Assembly: GCA_030631085.1 (NCBI GenBank)
Contig: DAOVLV010000017.1
Span: forward strand, 1-12,150
Direction of reading: 5' to 3'
DNA: 12,150 nucleotides
Source: Planctomycetales bacterium
Lineage (GTDB): Bacteria; Planctomycetota; Phycisphaerae; SM23-33
In this document: piece after piece, positions 1-6,372 of the stretch
Layout of the letters: each line of letters starts with the position of its first letter
Numbering within the stretch: the first letter of the stretch is position 1
Notes under the pieces: generated by a model
Database searches by the model: none
Seen by the model: the letters and a program-made list of their open reading frames with translations, nothing else
Told to the model about the DNA's origin: nothing
Made by a program: the position numbers and the translations under genes

Positions 1-287
1 ACCAGTCGCACGCCGGCAAGGGCGGAACCATCCAGAGCGACGGACACCGTACCGAACGCCACTACCGGAACATTCAACCCTTCCGCCAGTTTCAACAGCC
101 CGGCATGCGCCGCCTGAAGCATTCCAAGGTCCACCAGCAACGCCGATACAGGACCGGACAGCAACTCGGCTGCGGCTTCGTATCCGCTACCGACACGAAC
201 CAGACTCATCGACAATCGATCCGCCGCACCCGCCGGCAACAGCGCGACTATGCAGGCCTTTCGAGATGGGTTAATCTTACCCGCCAA
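1..287 (-). CDS. N-terminal part of a receiver-like (pseudo-response-regulator) protein, cut by the window edge
   Basis: About 95 codons of a gene that runs off the left edge. I place the start at TTG 287-285: a GGAGG (301-297) sits 9 nt before it, and a promoter at 309-337 predicts transcription from about 302, so an upstream in-frame GTG at 317 is excluded. An in-frame ATG at 209 is the conservative alternative, but it would remove the first predicted strand. The translation alternates beta and alpha in the order of a receiver domain: a hydrophobic strand (CIVALLPAG), a GYEAAAELL helix, LLVDLGM with Asp at the phospho-acceptor position, and VPVVAFGT ending in the Thr position. Whether it is phosphorylated, and what output domain follows, cannot be seen. 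The gene is transcribed divergently from the envelope operon. The fold is my inference from pattern, not a confirmed family. Confidence 0.5.
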   Translation of the reverse strand, partial: MAGKINPSRKACIVALLPAGAADRLSMSLVRVGSGYEAAAELLSGPVSALLVDLGMLQAAHAGLLKLAEGLNVPVVAFGTVSVALDGSALAGVRL

Positions 288-308
288 AGGCGCCAACCTC
301 CACGCACC

Positions 309-337
309 ATGATACACGCAAATCGCATTTTCGTCAA
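309..337 (-). promoter_or_regulatory. sigma70-like promoter for the leftward gene
   Basis: On the minus strand, TTGACG (337-332), a 17-nt spacer and TATCAT (314-309) each match the consensus at 5 of 6 positions. The predicted start of transcription is near 302, just before the GGAGG of the leftward gene. A CGATATCG palindrome (350-357) lies about midway between this -35 and the -35 of the rightward promoter, and could be a shared operator. Confidence 0.6.
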
Positions 338-373
338 ATACTCATTTGGCGATATCGGGGATTTACCAGAGTC

Positions 374-403
374 TTGACGTTGGGGGCGTTTGGGGCCTAT
401 GAT
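374..403 (+). promoter_or_regulatory. sigma70-like promoter for the rightward envelope operon
   Basis: TTGACG (374-379), an 18-nt spacer and TATGAT (398-403) each match the consensus at 5 of 6 positions. Transcription would start around 409-411. This is downstream of the ATG at 406, so that first ATG of the DUF2752 frame is unlikely to be the real start. Confidence 0.6.
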
Positions 404-417
404 ATATGGCTGTGATC

Positions 418-900
418 ATGGGAGAATCTGCCTGTTATATCGAGACTGAATCCCAGGCCGGAGCAGCGAATTCGCGCGGTCTCCTGCGTGTGCGAGGTCT
501 GACGGTGGCTATGTGCTGCGGGACTGTAATTGCCCTGGCGGCATGGCTTGCTCCCGAATCAGCCGGGATCGGAACGCACCGGCAAATGGGGTTGCCGGCG
601 TGTTCGTTCTACGTGCGGACAGGATACCCATGCCCGACCTGTGGATTTACTACCTCGGTCTCTGCCATGGCGAACGGACGGTTCGCCCTGGCCTTTGCGA
701 GCCATCCGTTCGGTGTGGTGTTTTTCACCGGACTGGTGGTGTTGTTCTCGGCGGCAGTGCGTGAGGTTATCACTGGTCGGAAAACCCTTTCCCGGCTCGG
801 TAAACCGTCCTGGTGGGTCTGGGCGTTCATAATCGGCATCCCGACGGGATGGGCGTTGAAACTGATCTGGGGCATCGCCAACGGTACGTTGCCCGCGTAA
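418..900 (+). CDS. DUF2752 family membrane protein
   Basis: A small membrane protein of unknown function. Counting from the ATG at 406, it carries the DUF2752 signature: C66 followed by YPCPTCG (C76, C79), then an Ala-rich stretch and a His-Pro (H100-P101) leading into a hydrophobic helix. I see about three membrane segments: one at 34-50, one just after HPF, and one near the C terminus (WWVWAFIIGIPTGWALKLIW). The paired cysteines suggest metal binding or a disulfide; the family's biochemistry is not established. The start is uncertain. ATG 406 lies upstream of the predicted transcription start, so I use ATG 418; GTG 505, with GAGG 7 nt upstream, is also possible and would begin right at the first helix. 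It is the first gene of the rightward run, 22 nt before the first lipoprotein gene. Confidence 0.8.
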   Translation: MGESACYIETESQAGAANSRGLLRVRGLTVAMCCGTVIALAAWLAPESAGIGTHRQMGLPACSFYVRTGYPCPTCGFTTSVSAMANGRFALAFASHPFGVVFFTGLVVLFSAAVREVITGRKTLSRLGKPSWWVWAFIIGIPTGWALKLIWGIANGTLPA

Positions 901-922
901 CACACCGCCAACAGGAGTTATC

Positions 923-1573
923 ATGCGAAAATACCTGCTCATTATTTTTCTGTCGCTGGCGCCTTTCGCCGTCGGATGCGATATGGGTAACTGGCTCATG
1001 TACGTCTTCGCCCCGCCGGTTCCGATGAAGACTATCGAGGCCAAGTTCGACGATCTTCCCGGTAAGACCGTCGCCGTGGTCATTTTCGCCGGTCCGGAGA
1101 TACAGTTGGACTACAATATGGCCCAACTGGAACTCACCGACATGGTCGGCGCGGAATTACGCAGGAATGTCCGCAACGTCAAGGTAGTCGATGCCCGCAG
1201 GGTCATTCGTTACCAGGCCGAGAACCCGCGATGGGACACTACACCGCCGGAGAATCTCTGCAAGGTCTTCGGCGCTAATTACGTCATGCTGATTTCCCTG
1301 ATGGAGTTTTCGACGCGCGAACCTGGAAGCATCCACCTGGCACGCGGGCGAATCACCGCCGAGGTCAACCTGTACAAAACGGCGATATCTTCTACCAGCG
1401 ACGAGAATCCCGTCTGGCGGGCAGGACCGTTCTACATCGTCCATCCGAAGGAATCCTCTCTGGGAGTTCCCATCGAACACGATGCGGTAATACGTATTCC
1501 GACAGAAAGACTGTTCGCTGAAGAACTGGTAAAGAACTTCTACAAGTACAAGGTACCGAAGGAATCATCATGA
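923..1573 (+). CDS. Envelope lipoprotein, first of two tandem paralogues
   Basis: A 216-residue lipoprotein. An AGGAG lies 5 nt before the ATG. Residues 1-19 form a lipoprotein signal: basic start, hydrophobic core, and a lipobox AVG-C with C19 as the predicted lipidated cysteine. The mature part begins with a strand (KTVAVVIF, about 48-55) and a segment ending in a helix with basic residues (ELRRNVRNVKVVDARRV). It then has GANYVMLISLMEF (from G117) and RGRITAEVNLYK, giving the look of a small alpha/beta domain such as those of periplasmic LpoB- or FlgT-type proteins, a resemblance I cannot confirm. The next gene shares the same plan, so the pair arose by duplication. The stop overlaps the next start in ATGA. 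No specific function is recognised; an envelope role fits the LPS enzymes downstream. Confidence 0.8.
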   Translation: MRKYLLIIFLSLAPFAVGCDMGNWLMYVFAPPVPMKTIEAKFDDLPGKTVAVVIFAGPEIQLDYNMAQLELTDMVGAELRRNVRNVKVVDARRVIRYQAENPRWDTTPPENLCKVFGANYVMLISLMEFSTREPGSIHLARGRITAEVNLYKTAISSTSDENPVWRAGPFYIVHPKESSLGVPIEHDAVIRIPTERLFAEELVKNFYKYKVPKESS

Positions 1574-2238
1574 TGATCCGAAGGATATATCTCCTGCTGC
1601 TGGTCTCGGCGATACCGATGCTATCAGGATGCCAGTTACCCATAGCCATTCTGGCGAAATTATTTCCGACCGAAAAGGTTCCGCCGAAGTTCGTCCTTCC
1701 GGAGAACAAGATCATCCTGTTCTTTCCTGATGATCTGAAATGCCCGATGGTCTATTCGCCCATCAAGCGTATCATGTCGGAAAAGGTCGATGAATTGCTC
1801 ATCCAAAACTCGCTCGCTACCGAGACAATTCCCTACAACAGGCTGATCGATTTGCGTAACGCCGAGATTGATTTCAACTCCATGGGTATCCCGAAAATCG
1901 GACGCAAGGTGGGCGCTAACCTGGTAATCTATGTCTCAATCGAAAAATTTTCACTAAAAGACAATCCCGGCGATACTCTATGGCGAGGAAAACTCGCCGT
2001 TAAAGTCAAGGTCGTGGACATCTATAAAGGACGCATCTGGCCTGATGCATCAGATGGATTCCCGATCAGCGTCGGCGAACCAATGACGGAAAACCCTTCA
2101 GAATACTACGGCTCGGAACTGTCCCGCAAACTGGCCGAACGCATGGCCGAGGAAATCTGCGGCCTGTTCCACAAACGCTACGTCGAGCGCGCCAGACCAA
2201 GGAAAAAAGAAACCGACTTGATGACGCCCATCCAATGA
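1570..2238 (+). CDS. Envelope lipoprotein, second of two tandem paralogues
   Basis: A 222-residue lipoprotein starting in the stop of the previous gene (ATGA, 4-nt overlap), so the two are probably translated in a coupled way. A second ATG follows immediately at 1573. The signal ends in the lipobox LSG-C with C21. The mature protein parallels its neighbour: FP..KVPP.F near 32-41, a strand KIILFFP, GANLVIYVSIEKF from G115, WRGKLAVKVKVVDIYKG, then a C-terminal helix (SELSRKLAERMAEEICGLFHKRY) where the neighbour has LFAEELVKNFYKY. Overall identity is low but the order of elements is the same. It is somewhat less GC-rich in places than the downstream genes. Function is unknown; the two may form a heterodimer or act as parallel partners at the periplasmic face of a membrane. 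Confidence 0.8.
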   Translation: MMIRRIYLLLLVSAIPMLSGCQLPIAILAKLFPTEKVPPKFVLPENKIILFFPDDLKCPMVYSPIKRIMSEKVDELLIQNSLATETIPYNRLIDLRNAEIDFNSMGIPKIGRKVGANLVIYVSIEKFSLKDNPGDTLWRGKLAVKVKVVDIYKGRIWPDASDGFPISVGEPMTENPSEYYGSELSRKLAERMAEEICGLFHKRYVERARPRKKETDLMTPIQ

Positions 2239-2259
2239 GGCTTACCAGAACACTCCGCT

Positions 2260-2781
2260 ATGGTTGCAGCGACAAATACCAATAACGCTTTGGGGCAATC
2301 TCGCGTCAGAGAACGACTTGAAATCGCACCGGACGAAACGGTTATCGTCGCTCCAGGCTGCGTGCATCGAACAAGCGGGCACCGATTCGCCGTATGGTCG
2401 GCCTCTATCCTGAAAATCGCCGAGGTGCCCGTGCATATGATTATTCCCGAAGGGTCCTCCAGGCAGTACGCAAGGGGTGTCGTCGAATTCGCACGCATGA
2501 CCGGAGCCGCCGATAAGGTTACGCTTGCCGGACCAGAATGGACGCTACAGGATTTACTGGCGGCGGCGGATATAGCAATGTTCCTCGACACAGACAATAC
2601 GTCCAGCGGCCTGCTATCCGAAGCGATATCGACTGGATTGCCCGTTATCGTGTGCGATACGCCCGAAACGAGGAACCGCTTCGCAGACGAAAAAAACGTA
2701 TTTCTGGTCCGTTACGACAAGCCCCGCGAAATCGCACGGGCATTGATGAAAATAATAGAGGACAAAACCCCGTCTGATTGA
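2260..2781 (+). CDS. Stand-alone C-terminal half of a GT4-like glycosyltransferase
   Basis: 173 residues that correspond only to the nucleotide-sugar-binding half of a GT-B fold enzyme. VRERLEIAPDETVIVAPG (16-33) is the usual opening of that half. It is followed by HMIIPEGSS, KVTLAGPEWTLQDLLAAADIAMFLD, and GLLSEAISTGLPVIVCDTPETRNRF with the conserved Glu at 121. The partner position eight residues earlier, Glu in the EX7E motif of retaining GT4 enzymes, is Asn113 here. A full GT4 enzyme is about 350-400 residues; the acceptor-binding half is absent, and the upstream gene ends only 21 nt before. The reading frame is the same as that of the preceding lipoprotein, separated by its TGA. An ATG overlapping that TGA (2235) opens a 16-codon frame that dies at once, so a past frameshift or deletion is possible. 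It may be a non-catalytic or partner-dependent transferase. Confidence 0.7.
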   Translation: MVAATNTNNALGQSRVRERLEIAPDETVIVAPGCVHRTSGHRFAVWSASILKIAEVPVHMIIPEGSSRQYARGVVEFARMTGAADKVTLAGPEWTLQDLLAAADIAMFLDTDNTSSGLLSEAISTGLPVIVCDTPETRNRFADEKNVFLVRYDKPREIARALMKIIEDKTPSD

Positions 2782-4577
2782 ACACTCCGATGCCAAACAC
2801 CAAACACGACATACCGGACGCTTCGGAACTTTTCGCCGGAATTGATCTCGGCGCGGTCCGCTTCACCGACGCCGATGCCCGGAAGCAAATCGAACCGCTG
2901 CTGACCGGTGAGTCCAACGACCGCTGGTCGGTGGTTAAACACAACGTCTCGCGAACCGTTTATCGCCGCGGTGGCACAGGTTTGGAACCTGTGCCCACCA
3001 AGACCGGCGTACTGTACCTGAAGCATTTTCACAGCCGGTCGCTGCTGCACCGCCTCCAAAGCCGCATCGGACTCTCAGAAACGCGCTGCGAAATGCGATT
3101 CAGCAATTACCTCTCGGCCAATAACGTACCGGTTCCGAAGGTCCTGGCCACATATAATCGCACCGGTACGGAATGGATGATAAGCGAGGGAATCGAGCCG
3201 TCCGTCCCCGCCGATAAATGGCACGCCGACCGGGCAATATCGGGTAATACCGACATTCACGCCGCTACGATCGCCCTGGCTGAACTCGTCGGGCGAATGC
3301 ACGCCTGCGGAGTCCTGCACCGCGACCTGCACTGCGGTAACGTGCTGGTGCGCACCGTCGATCCATCAGCCGGTCGGTTCGATGGGCTGGTCCTGATGGA
3401 CCTGCATCGTATGCTTCGCCGACGTAAATTGAGCAGGCGAAGCCGGGCGGCCAACCTCGCGCAACTGTTCCACGACCGACGGTTATGGACCACTCGTTCG
3501 CAGCGCCTTCGGTTTCTCCGGCACTACCTCCGCGCCGCCGGGGCGGAAGGAACGCTCCGGGGATGGACCCGCCTGATTGAATTGTTCGCCAACCGACACA
3601 CCCGACGACTTTACGCCCAGCGCGACCGGCGAATCTTCGCAACCAACCGATACTTCGCCCGCATGTCCGTCGCAGGCATGCGCACACATGTGATACTGGC
3701 GTCCAAACGCAGCCTTCCCGGTTCAAAAATCTGTGAGCACACCTTTACCACAGAAGACTGGAACAAAGCGCTTTCCGACCCGGACGCGCTCTTCACCGGC
3801 GACGACATCAGGATAATCAAAGATTCCGCCAGTAGTTACATCGTAAAGCGGCGTCTTCGCGTCGGTCTCAAAGATATTGACGTGTACGTCAAACGCCCCC
3901 GCCGGAAACGCACCGTCAGGTGGGTAACAGACCTCTTTCGCCCAAGCAGGTCGCTGCGAAGTTTCTACCTCGGACACGCACTGCTGGGACGCCACATCTA
4001 CACCGCCCTGCCACTTGCAGCAATGGAAAAACGACGATGGGGCTTCCTGGTCGATTCGATCCTGATTACCGAACAGGTTCACGGGCTGCACCTCAACAAA
4101 TTCCTCAACCGCTACCTCGACAGCGAACAAACCGACAGTTCGCACATTGAGAAAAGACGCCTTGCCCGCCAGGTGCTCCGGAAACTTGGACAACTGCTGC
4201 GACGCCTCCATGAGGAAAGATTCGCCCACCGCGACCTGAAAACCTCCAACCTGCTGGTGAACTGGGACAACCACCCGGACCACCCGCCCGAAGTAATCCT
4301 GGTGGACCTGGACGGCGTCAACAGTGTCAGACGTGTTACGCGACGACAGCAGTTTCGTGGACTTATGAGGCTTAACGTCTCGCTGTTGGAATGCCCGGTG
4401 GTCAACCACGCAGGCCGGCTAAGGATGCTCCTGGGATACTTACGAGGCCCCGGAACCGGGCGAATCAACTTCAAACCCTACTGGCGACTACTCCAGAACT
4501 GGTCAACCCGGAAAATCCGCAGGCAGATTGCCTCACGCCAGCGCCGTCAGAAAGTACAACGGAGAACCTCGTCGTGA
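2778..4577 (+). CDS. Double-domain Kdo/WaaP (lipopolysaccharide)-type kinase
   Basis: A fusion of two protein-kinase-like domains of the LPS core kinase type, which phosphorylate heptose or Kdo at the inner membrane. Domain 1 has a lysine in LYLKHF (K82), Glu105 in the next helix, the catalytic loop HRDLHCGN (H181, D183) and the metal Asp in LMDLHR (D208). Domain 2 has VYVKRP (K372), HRDLKTSN (H484, D486) and LVDLDG (D510). I cannot place an alpha-C Glu in domain 2. Both halves therefore look catalytic, domain 1 more completely. Numbering is from TTG 2778, which forms a TTGA overlap with the previous stop; ATG 2790 (595 aa) is the alternative, and neither has a clear ribosome site. A 30-nt palindrome supplies residues 65-74. 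The stop overlaps the next start (GTGA). Its neighbours, two sugar transferases, support LPS core phosphorylation. Confidence 0.82.
   Translation: MNTPMPNTKHDIPDASELFAGIDLGAVRFTDADARKQIEPLLTGESNDRWSVVKHNVSRTVYRRGGTGLEPVPTKTGVLYLKHFHSRSLLHRLQSRIGLSETRCEMRFSNYLSANNVPVPKVLATYNRTGTEWMISEGIEPSVPADKWHADRAISGNTDIHAATIALAELVGRMHACGVLHRDLHCGNVLVRTVDPSAGRFDGLVLMDLHRMLRRRKLSRRSRAANLAQLFHDRRLWTTRSQRLRFLRHYLRAAGAEGTLRGWTRLIELFANRHTRRLYAQRDRRIFATNRYFARMSVAGMRTHVILASKRSLPGSKICEHTFTTEDWNKALSDPDALFTGDDIRIIKDSASSYIVKRRLRVGLKDIDVYVKRPRRKRTVRWVTDLFRPSRSLRSFYLGHALLGRHIYTALPLAAMEKRRWGFLVDSILITEQVHGLHLNKFLNRYLDSEQTDSSHIEKRRLARQVLRKLGQLLRRLHEERFAHRDLKTSNLLVNWDNHPDHPPEVILVDLDGVNSVRRVTRRQQFRGLMRLNVSLLECPVVNHAGRLRMLLGYLRGPGTGRINFKPYWRLLQNWSTRKIRRQIASRQRRQKVQRRTSS
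2970..2999. repeat. 30-nt near-perfect palindrome inside the kinase gene, in frame
   Basis: Left arm 2970-2982 (GGTGGCACAGGTT) and right arm 2986-2999 (AACCTGTGCCCACC) pair around a TGG loop, with one extra C in the right arm. It begins and ends exactly on codon boundaries and encodes GGTGLEPVPT (residues 65-74), between the second strand of the kinase N-lobe and the ATP-binding lysine strand. It resembles a palindrome I associate with dispersed repeats in planctomycete genomes; that recollection needs a genome search. Confidence 0.75.
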
Positions 4578-5635
4578 CCGCGTCGGATTTACCCATACCG
4601 GAGAAGGTGCTCATACTCAAACCCTCAAGCCTGGGCGATGTGGTCTCGGCCTTGCCGGTACTGGCCGGGTTGAGACGTACCTTCCCGCACGCACATATCG
4701 CCTGGATGGTAACGCCGGGATGCGCGCCGATCCTCGACGGGCAGGAGGGTCTGGACGAAATAATCCTCTTCGACCGACGGCGGTTCGGGCGAATCGGACG
4801 AAGCCCAGGCCCCACAAGAGATTTCATCACCTTCTGCCGGAACCTCCGCCGCCGGCGATTTGACTGGGTTATCGATCTCCAGGGGCTCTTCCGCAGCGGA
4901 TTCTTCGCACGAGTTACCGGCGCTGCCGTTCGGGCTGGCTTCGCCGACGCCCGCGAATTCGCCGGTATCTTCTACACGCATCCGATTAACGTCCAGGCCG
5001 AACATACAGTCGCCCGCAACATCGCCCTCGTCAGAGAACTGGGAATAGATGCCGATGAAAACGACCTCACGCTGACCGTTACGCAAGAGGCAAACGCCTT
5101 CGTCGAATCGTTCATGACCGAACAGGGCCTCCGGCGCGGCCAATACCTGATAATCGCTCCGGGGACTCGGTGGGCAACCAAGTTGTACCCGCGTCGCCAC
5201 TGGCGGAAGGTTGTGGCCGAATTGTCCCGCGATGTCCCGATAGTATTGACCGGCTCCGACGATGATGGCGAACTTTGCGACAACCTCACCGGCGATAACT
5301 CGAAGGTGTTCAACCTGGCCGGACAGACGACGCTGCCGCAGGTCGTCGCCCTGATTGCGTCGGCCGGTGCCGTCGTCTGCTGCGACTCGTCAGCCAACTT
5401 CATCGCCCCTGCCGTCGGAACGCCGTTCGTAACGCTCATAGGCCCGACGCGCCCGGAACGCACAGGACCACCCAGCCCGCTGGGAAAAGCCATCGTCGCA
5501 GACATCCCATGCGCCGGATGCCTCAAACGACGCTGCCGACATAATACCTGTATGCAACTGATCACGCCGGAACAGGTAATCGCCGAAACCCAAAATGCGT
5601 TTAGCCGTCGTCGGTACGACGACGATAAAATATAA
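4574..5635 (+). CDS. Glycosyltransferase family 9 (ADP-heptose:LPS heptosyltransferase-like)
   Basis: A 353-residue GT-B enzyme expected to move heptose or a related sugar from a nucleotide donor onto the LPS inner core at the cytoplasmic membrane. I use GTG 4574, which overlaps the kinase stop (GTGA) with GGAGA about 9 nt upstream; the ATG far upstream (4391) would add 61 low-complexity residues read inside the kinase gene. Motifs in order: KPSSLGDVV (16-24), IDLQGLFRSG (100-109), PGTRWATKLYP (196-206), the TGSDDD turn, NLAGQTTL (247-254), VVCCDSS with D271, and GPTRPERTGP (290-299). These are the classic donor and acceptor elements of the family. A four-cysteine cluster (C313, C316, C321, C326) near the C terminus is common in GT9 proteins. 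Exact sugar is unknown. It is translationally coupled to the kinase, which fits sequential core assembly. Confidence 0.87.
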   Translation: MTASDLPIPEKVLILKPSSLGDVVSALPVLAGLRRTFPHAHIAWMVTPGCAPILDGQEGLDEIILFDRRRFGRIGRSPGPTRDFITFCRNLRRRRFDWVIDLQGLFRSGFFARVTGAAVRAGFADAREFAGIFYTHPINVQAEHTVARNIALVRELGIDADENDLTLTVTQEANAFVESFMTEQGLRRGQYLIIAPGTRWATKLYPRRHWRKVVAELSRDVPIVLTGSDDDGELCDNLTGDNSKVFNLAGQTTLPQVVALIASAGAVVCCDSSANFIAPAVGTPFVTLIGPTRPERTGPPSPLGKAIVADIPCAGCLKRRCRHNTCMQLITPEQVIAETQNAFSRRRYDDDKI

Positions 5636-5652
5636 GAGCGATAAAAAATACT

Positions 5653-6111
5653 ATGCTGCGAACCTTCACATTATTAAGCGTCCTGCTTCCGATAGCGGCC
5701 TTTTCGTCGTGCCGGTGTTCGGGCCGGCAGTCAGACCAATCTCAGGTACGCATAGGCGAGCACGTCTGGCGTGTGGAAATCGCCGACGATGAGCAAACCC
5801 TCCGCCAAGGCCTGGCCGACAGGGACGAAATACCCGAAGGAACCGGAATGCTGTTCGTCTTCCCGCGCGAAGATGCGCTGGCCTTCCACATGCTCAACTG
5901 CCGGACGAGTATCGACGTGGCCTTCATCTCCAGTAATGGCGTAATCGTCCAAATCTACACCATGCCGGTCGAGAAAGACCCAAAGAAGGCCACTCGCCTT
6001 TACTCCAGTGTACACCCCGCCCAATACGCCCTCGAAGTCGCAGCCGGGACTTTCGAACGCGCCGGCGTGAAGGTCGGCGATAAAGTCGAATTACCGGACC
6101 TGTCTCCGTAA
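5653..6111 (+). CDS. DUF192 family protein, probable lipoprotein
   Basis: A 152-residue exported protein of the DUF192 family, whose function is not established. Residues 1-20 form a hydrophobic signal; FSS-C with C20 is an acceptable lipobox, though the RCSG that follows leaves a second cysteine at 22. The family motifs are clear: DDEQTLRQGLADRDEIPEGTGMLFVF (46-70), FHMLNCRTSIDVAFI (78-92), IVQIYTMP, YALEVAAGTFERAGVKVGDKVEL. In the family the third motif normally reads F-x-M-x-N-T; here the Thr is Cys83, next to the conserved Asn. It starts 17 nt after the glycosyltransferase with no strong ribosome site. It is the last gene before a new promoter at 6117, so it probably ends the envelope operon. 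Confidence 0.85.
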   Translation: MLRTFTLLSVLLPIAAFSSCRCSGRQSDQSQVRIGEHVWRVEIADDEQTLRQGLADRDEIPEGTGMLFVFPREDALAFHMLNCRTSIDVAFISSNGVIVQIYTMPVEKDPKKATRLYSSVHPAQYALEVAAGTFERAGVKVGDKVELPDLSP

Positions 6112-6116
6112 GCAAC

Positions 6117-6146
6117 TTGACTTCCCGACGGTTACATCAGTAAAAT
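6117..6146 (+). promoter_or_regulatory. sigma70-like promoter of hicBA
   Basis: TTGACT (6117-6122), an 18-nt spacer and TAAAAT (6141-6146), each 5 of 6 to consensus, with GAGGTG (6153-6158) and the hicB ATG (6166) just downstream. The predicted leader is only about 13 nt. Toxin-antitoxin cassettes commonly carry their own promoter, which fits the break from the preceding gene. Confidence 0.6.
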
Positions 6147-6165
6147 CAGGTTGAGGTGATTTCCA

Positions 6166-6372
6166 ATGAAACTAATCGTAACTCTTGAGCGGGACGAAAC
6201 GGGCATGGTCGTCGCTGAGTGTCCGTCTATCCCCGGCTGTGTTTCGCAGGGCGAGACAGAAGAAGATGCCCTGGCGAACATACGTGAGGCCATTGGCGCC
6301 TGTCTGGAAACCCGCGCCGAAGCCGGTATGCCTTTGACCGTAGCCATTCGTGAGGTAGAGGTCGCGGTTTGA
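6166..6372 (+). CDS. hicB: HicB-type antitoxin, short form
   Basis: A 68-residue HicB/UPF0150 protein, the antitoxin that binds and blocks the HicA mRNA interferase. The core is plain: MKLIVTLERDETGMVVAECPSIPGC (1-25), SQGETEEDALANIREAI, the conserved partial RNase H-like fold. It ends directly after this fold and lacks the C-terminal ribbon-helix-helix or helix-turn-helix domain of longer HicB proteins, so self-repression through its own DNA binding is not expected. GAGGTG lies 7 nt before the ATG. The stop shares one base with the hicA start (TGATG), a spacing that suggests coupled translation. The antitoxin-first order is the reverse of the classical hicAB arrangement but is common for such short pairs. 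Confidence 0.88.
   Translation: MKLIVTLERDETGMVVAECPSIPGCVSQGETEEDALANIREAIGACLETRAEAGMPLTVAIREVEVAV

Noticed and set aside
315..317. In-frame GTG as start of the leftward gene
   Set aside because: It lies within the spacer of the predicted promoter, upstream of the transcript start, and has no SD.
3723..4409. Long open frame on the minus strand (228 codons)
   Set aside because: Antisense to the second kinase domain, which has clear motifs. No family features in the antisense product.
4391..4573. Upstream ATG extension of the family 9 glycosyltransferase
   Set aside because: It would overlap the kinase by 187 nt and add low-complexity residues before the first conserved strand; GTG 4574 has an SD and a GTGA overlap.
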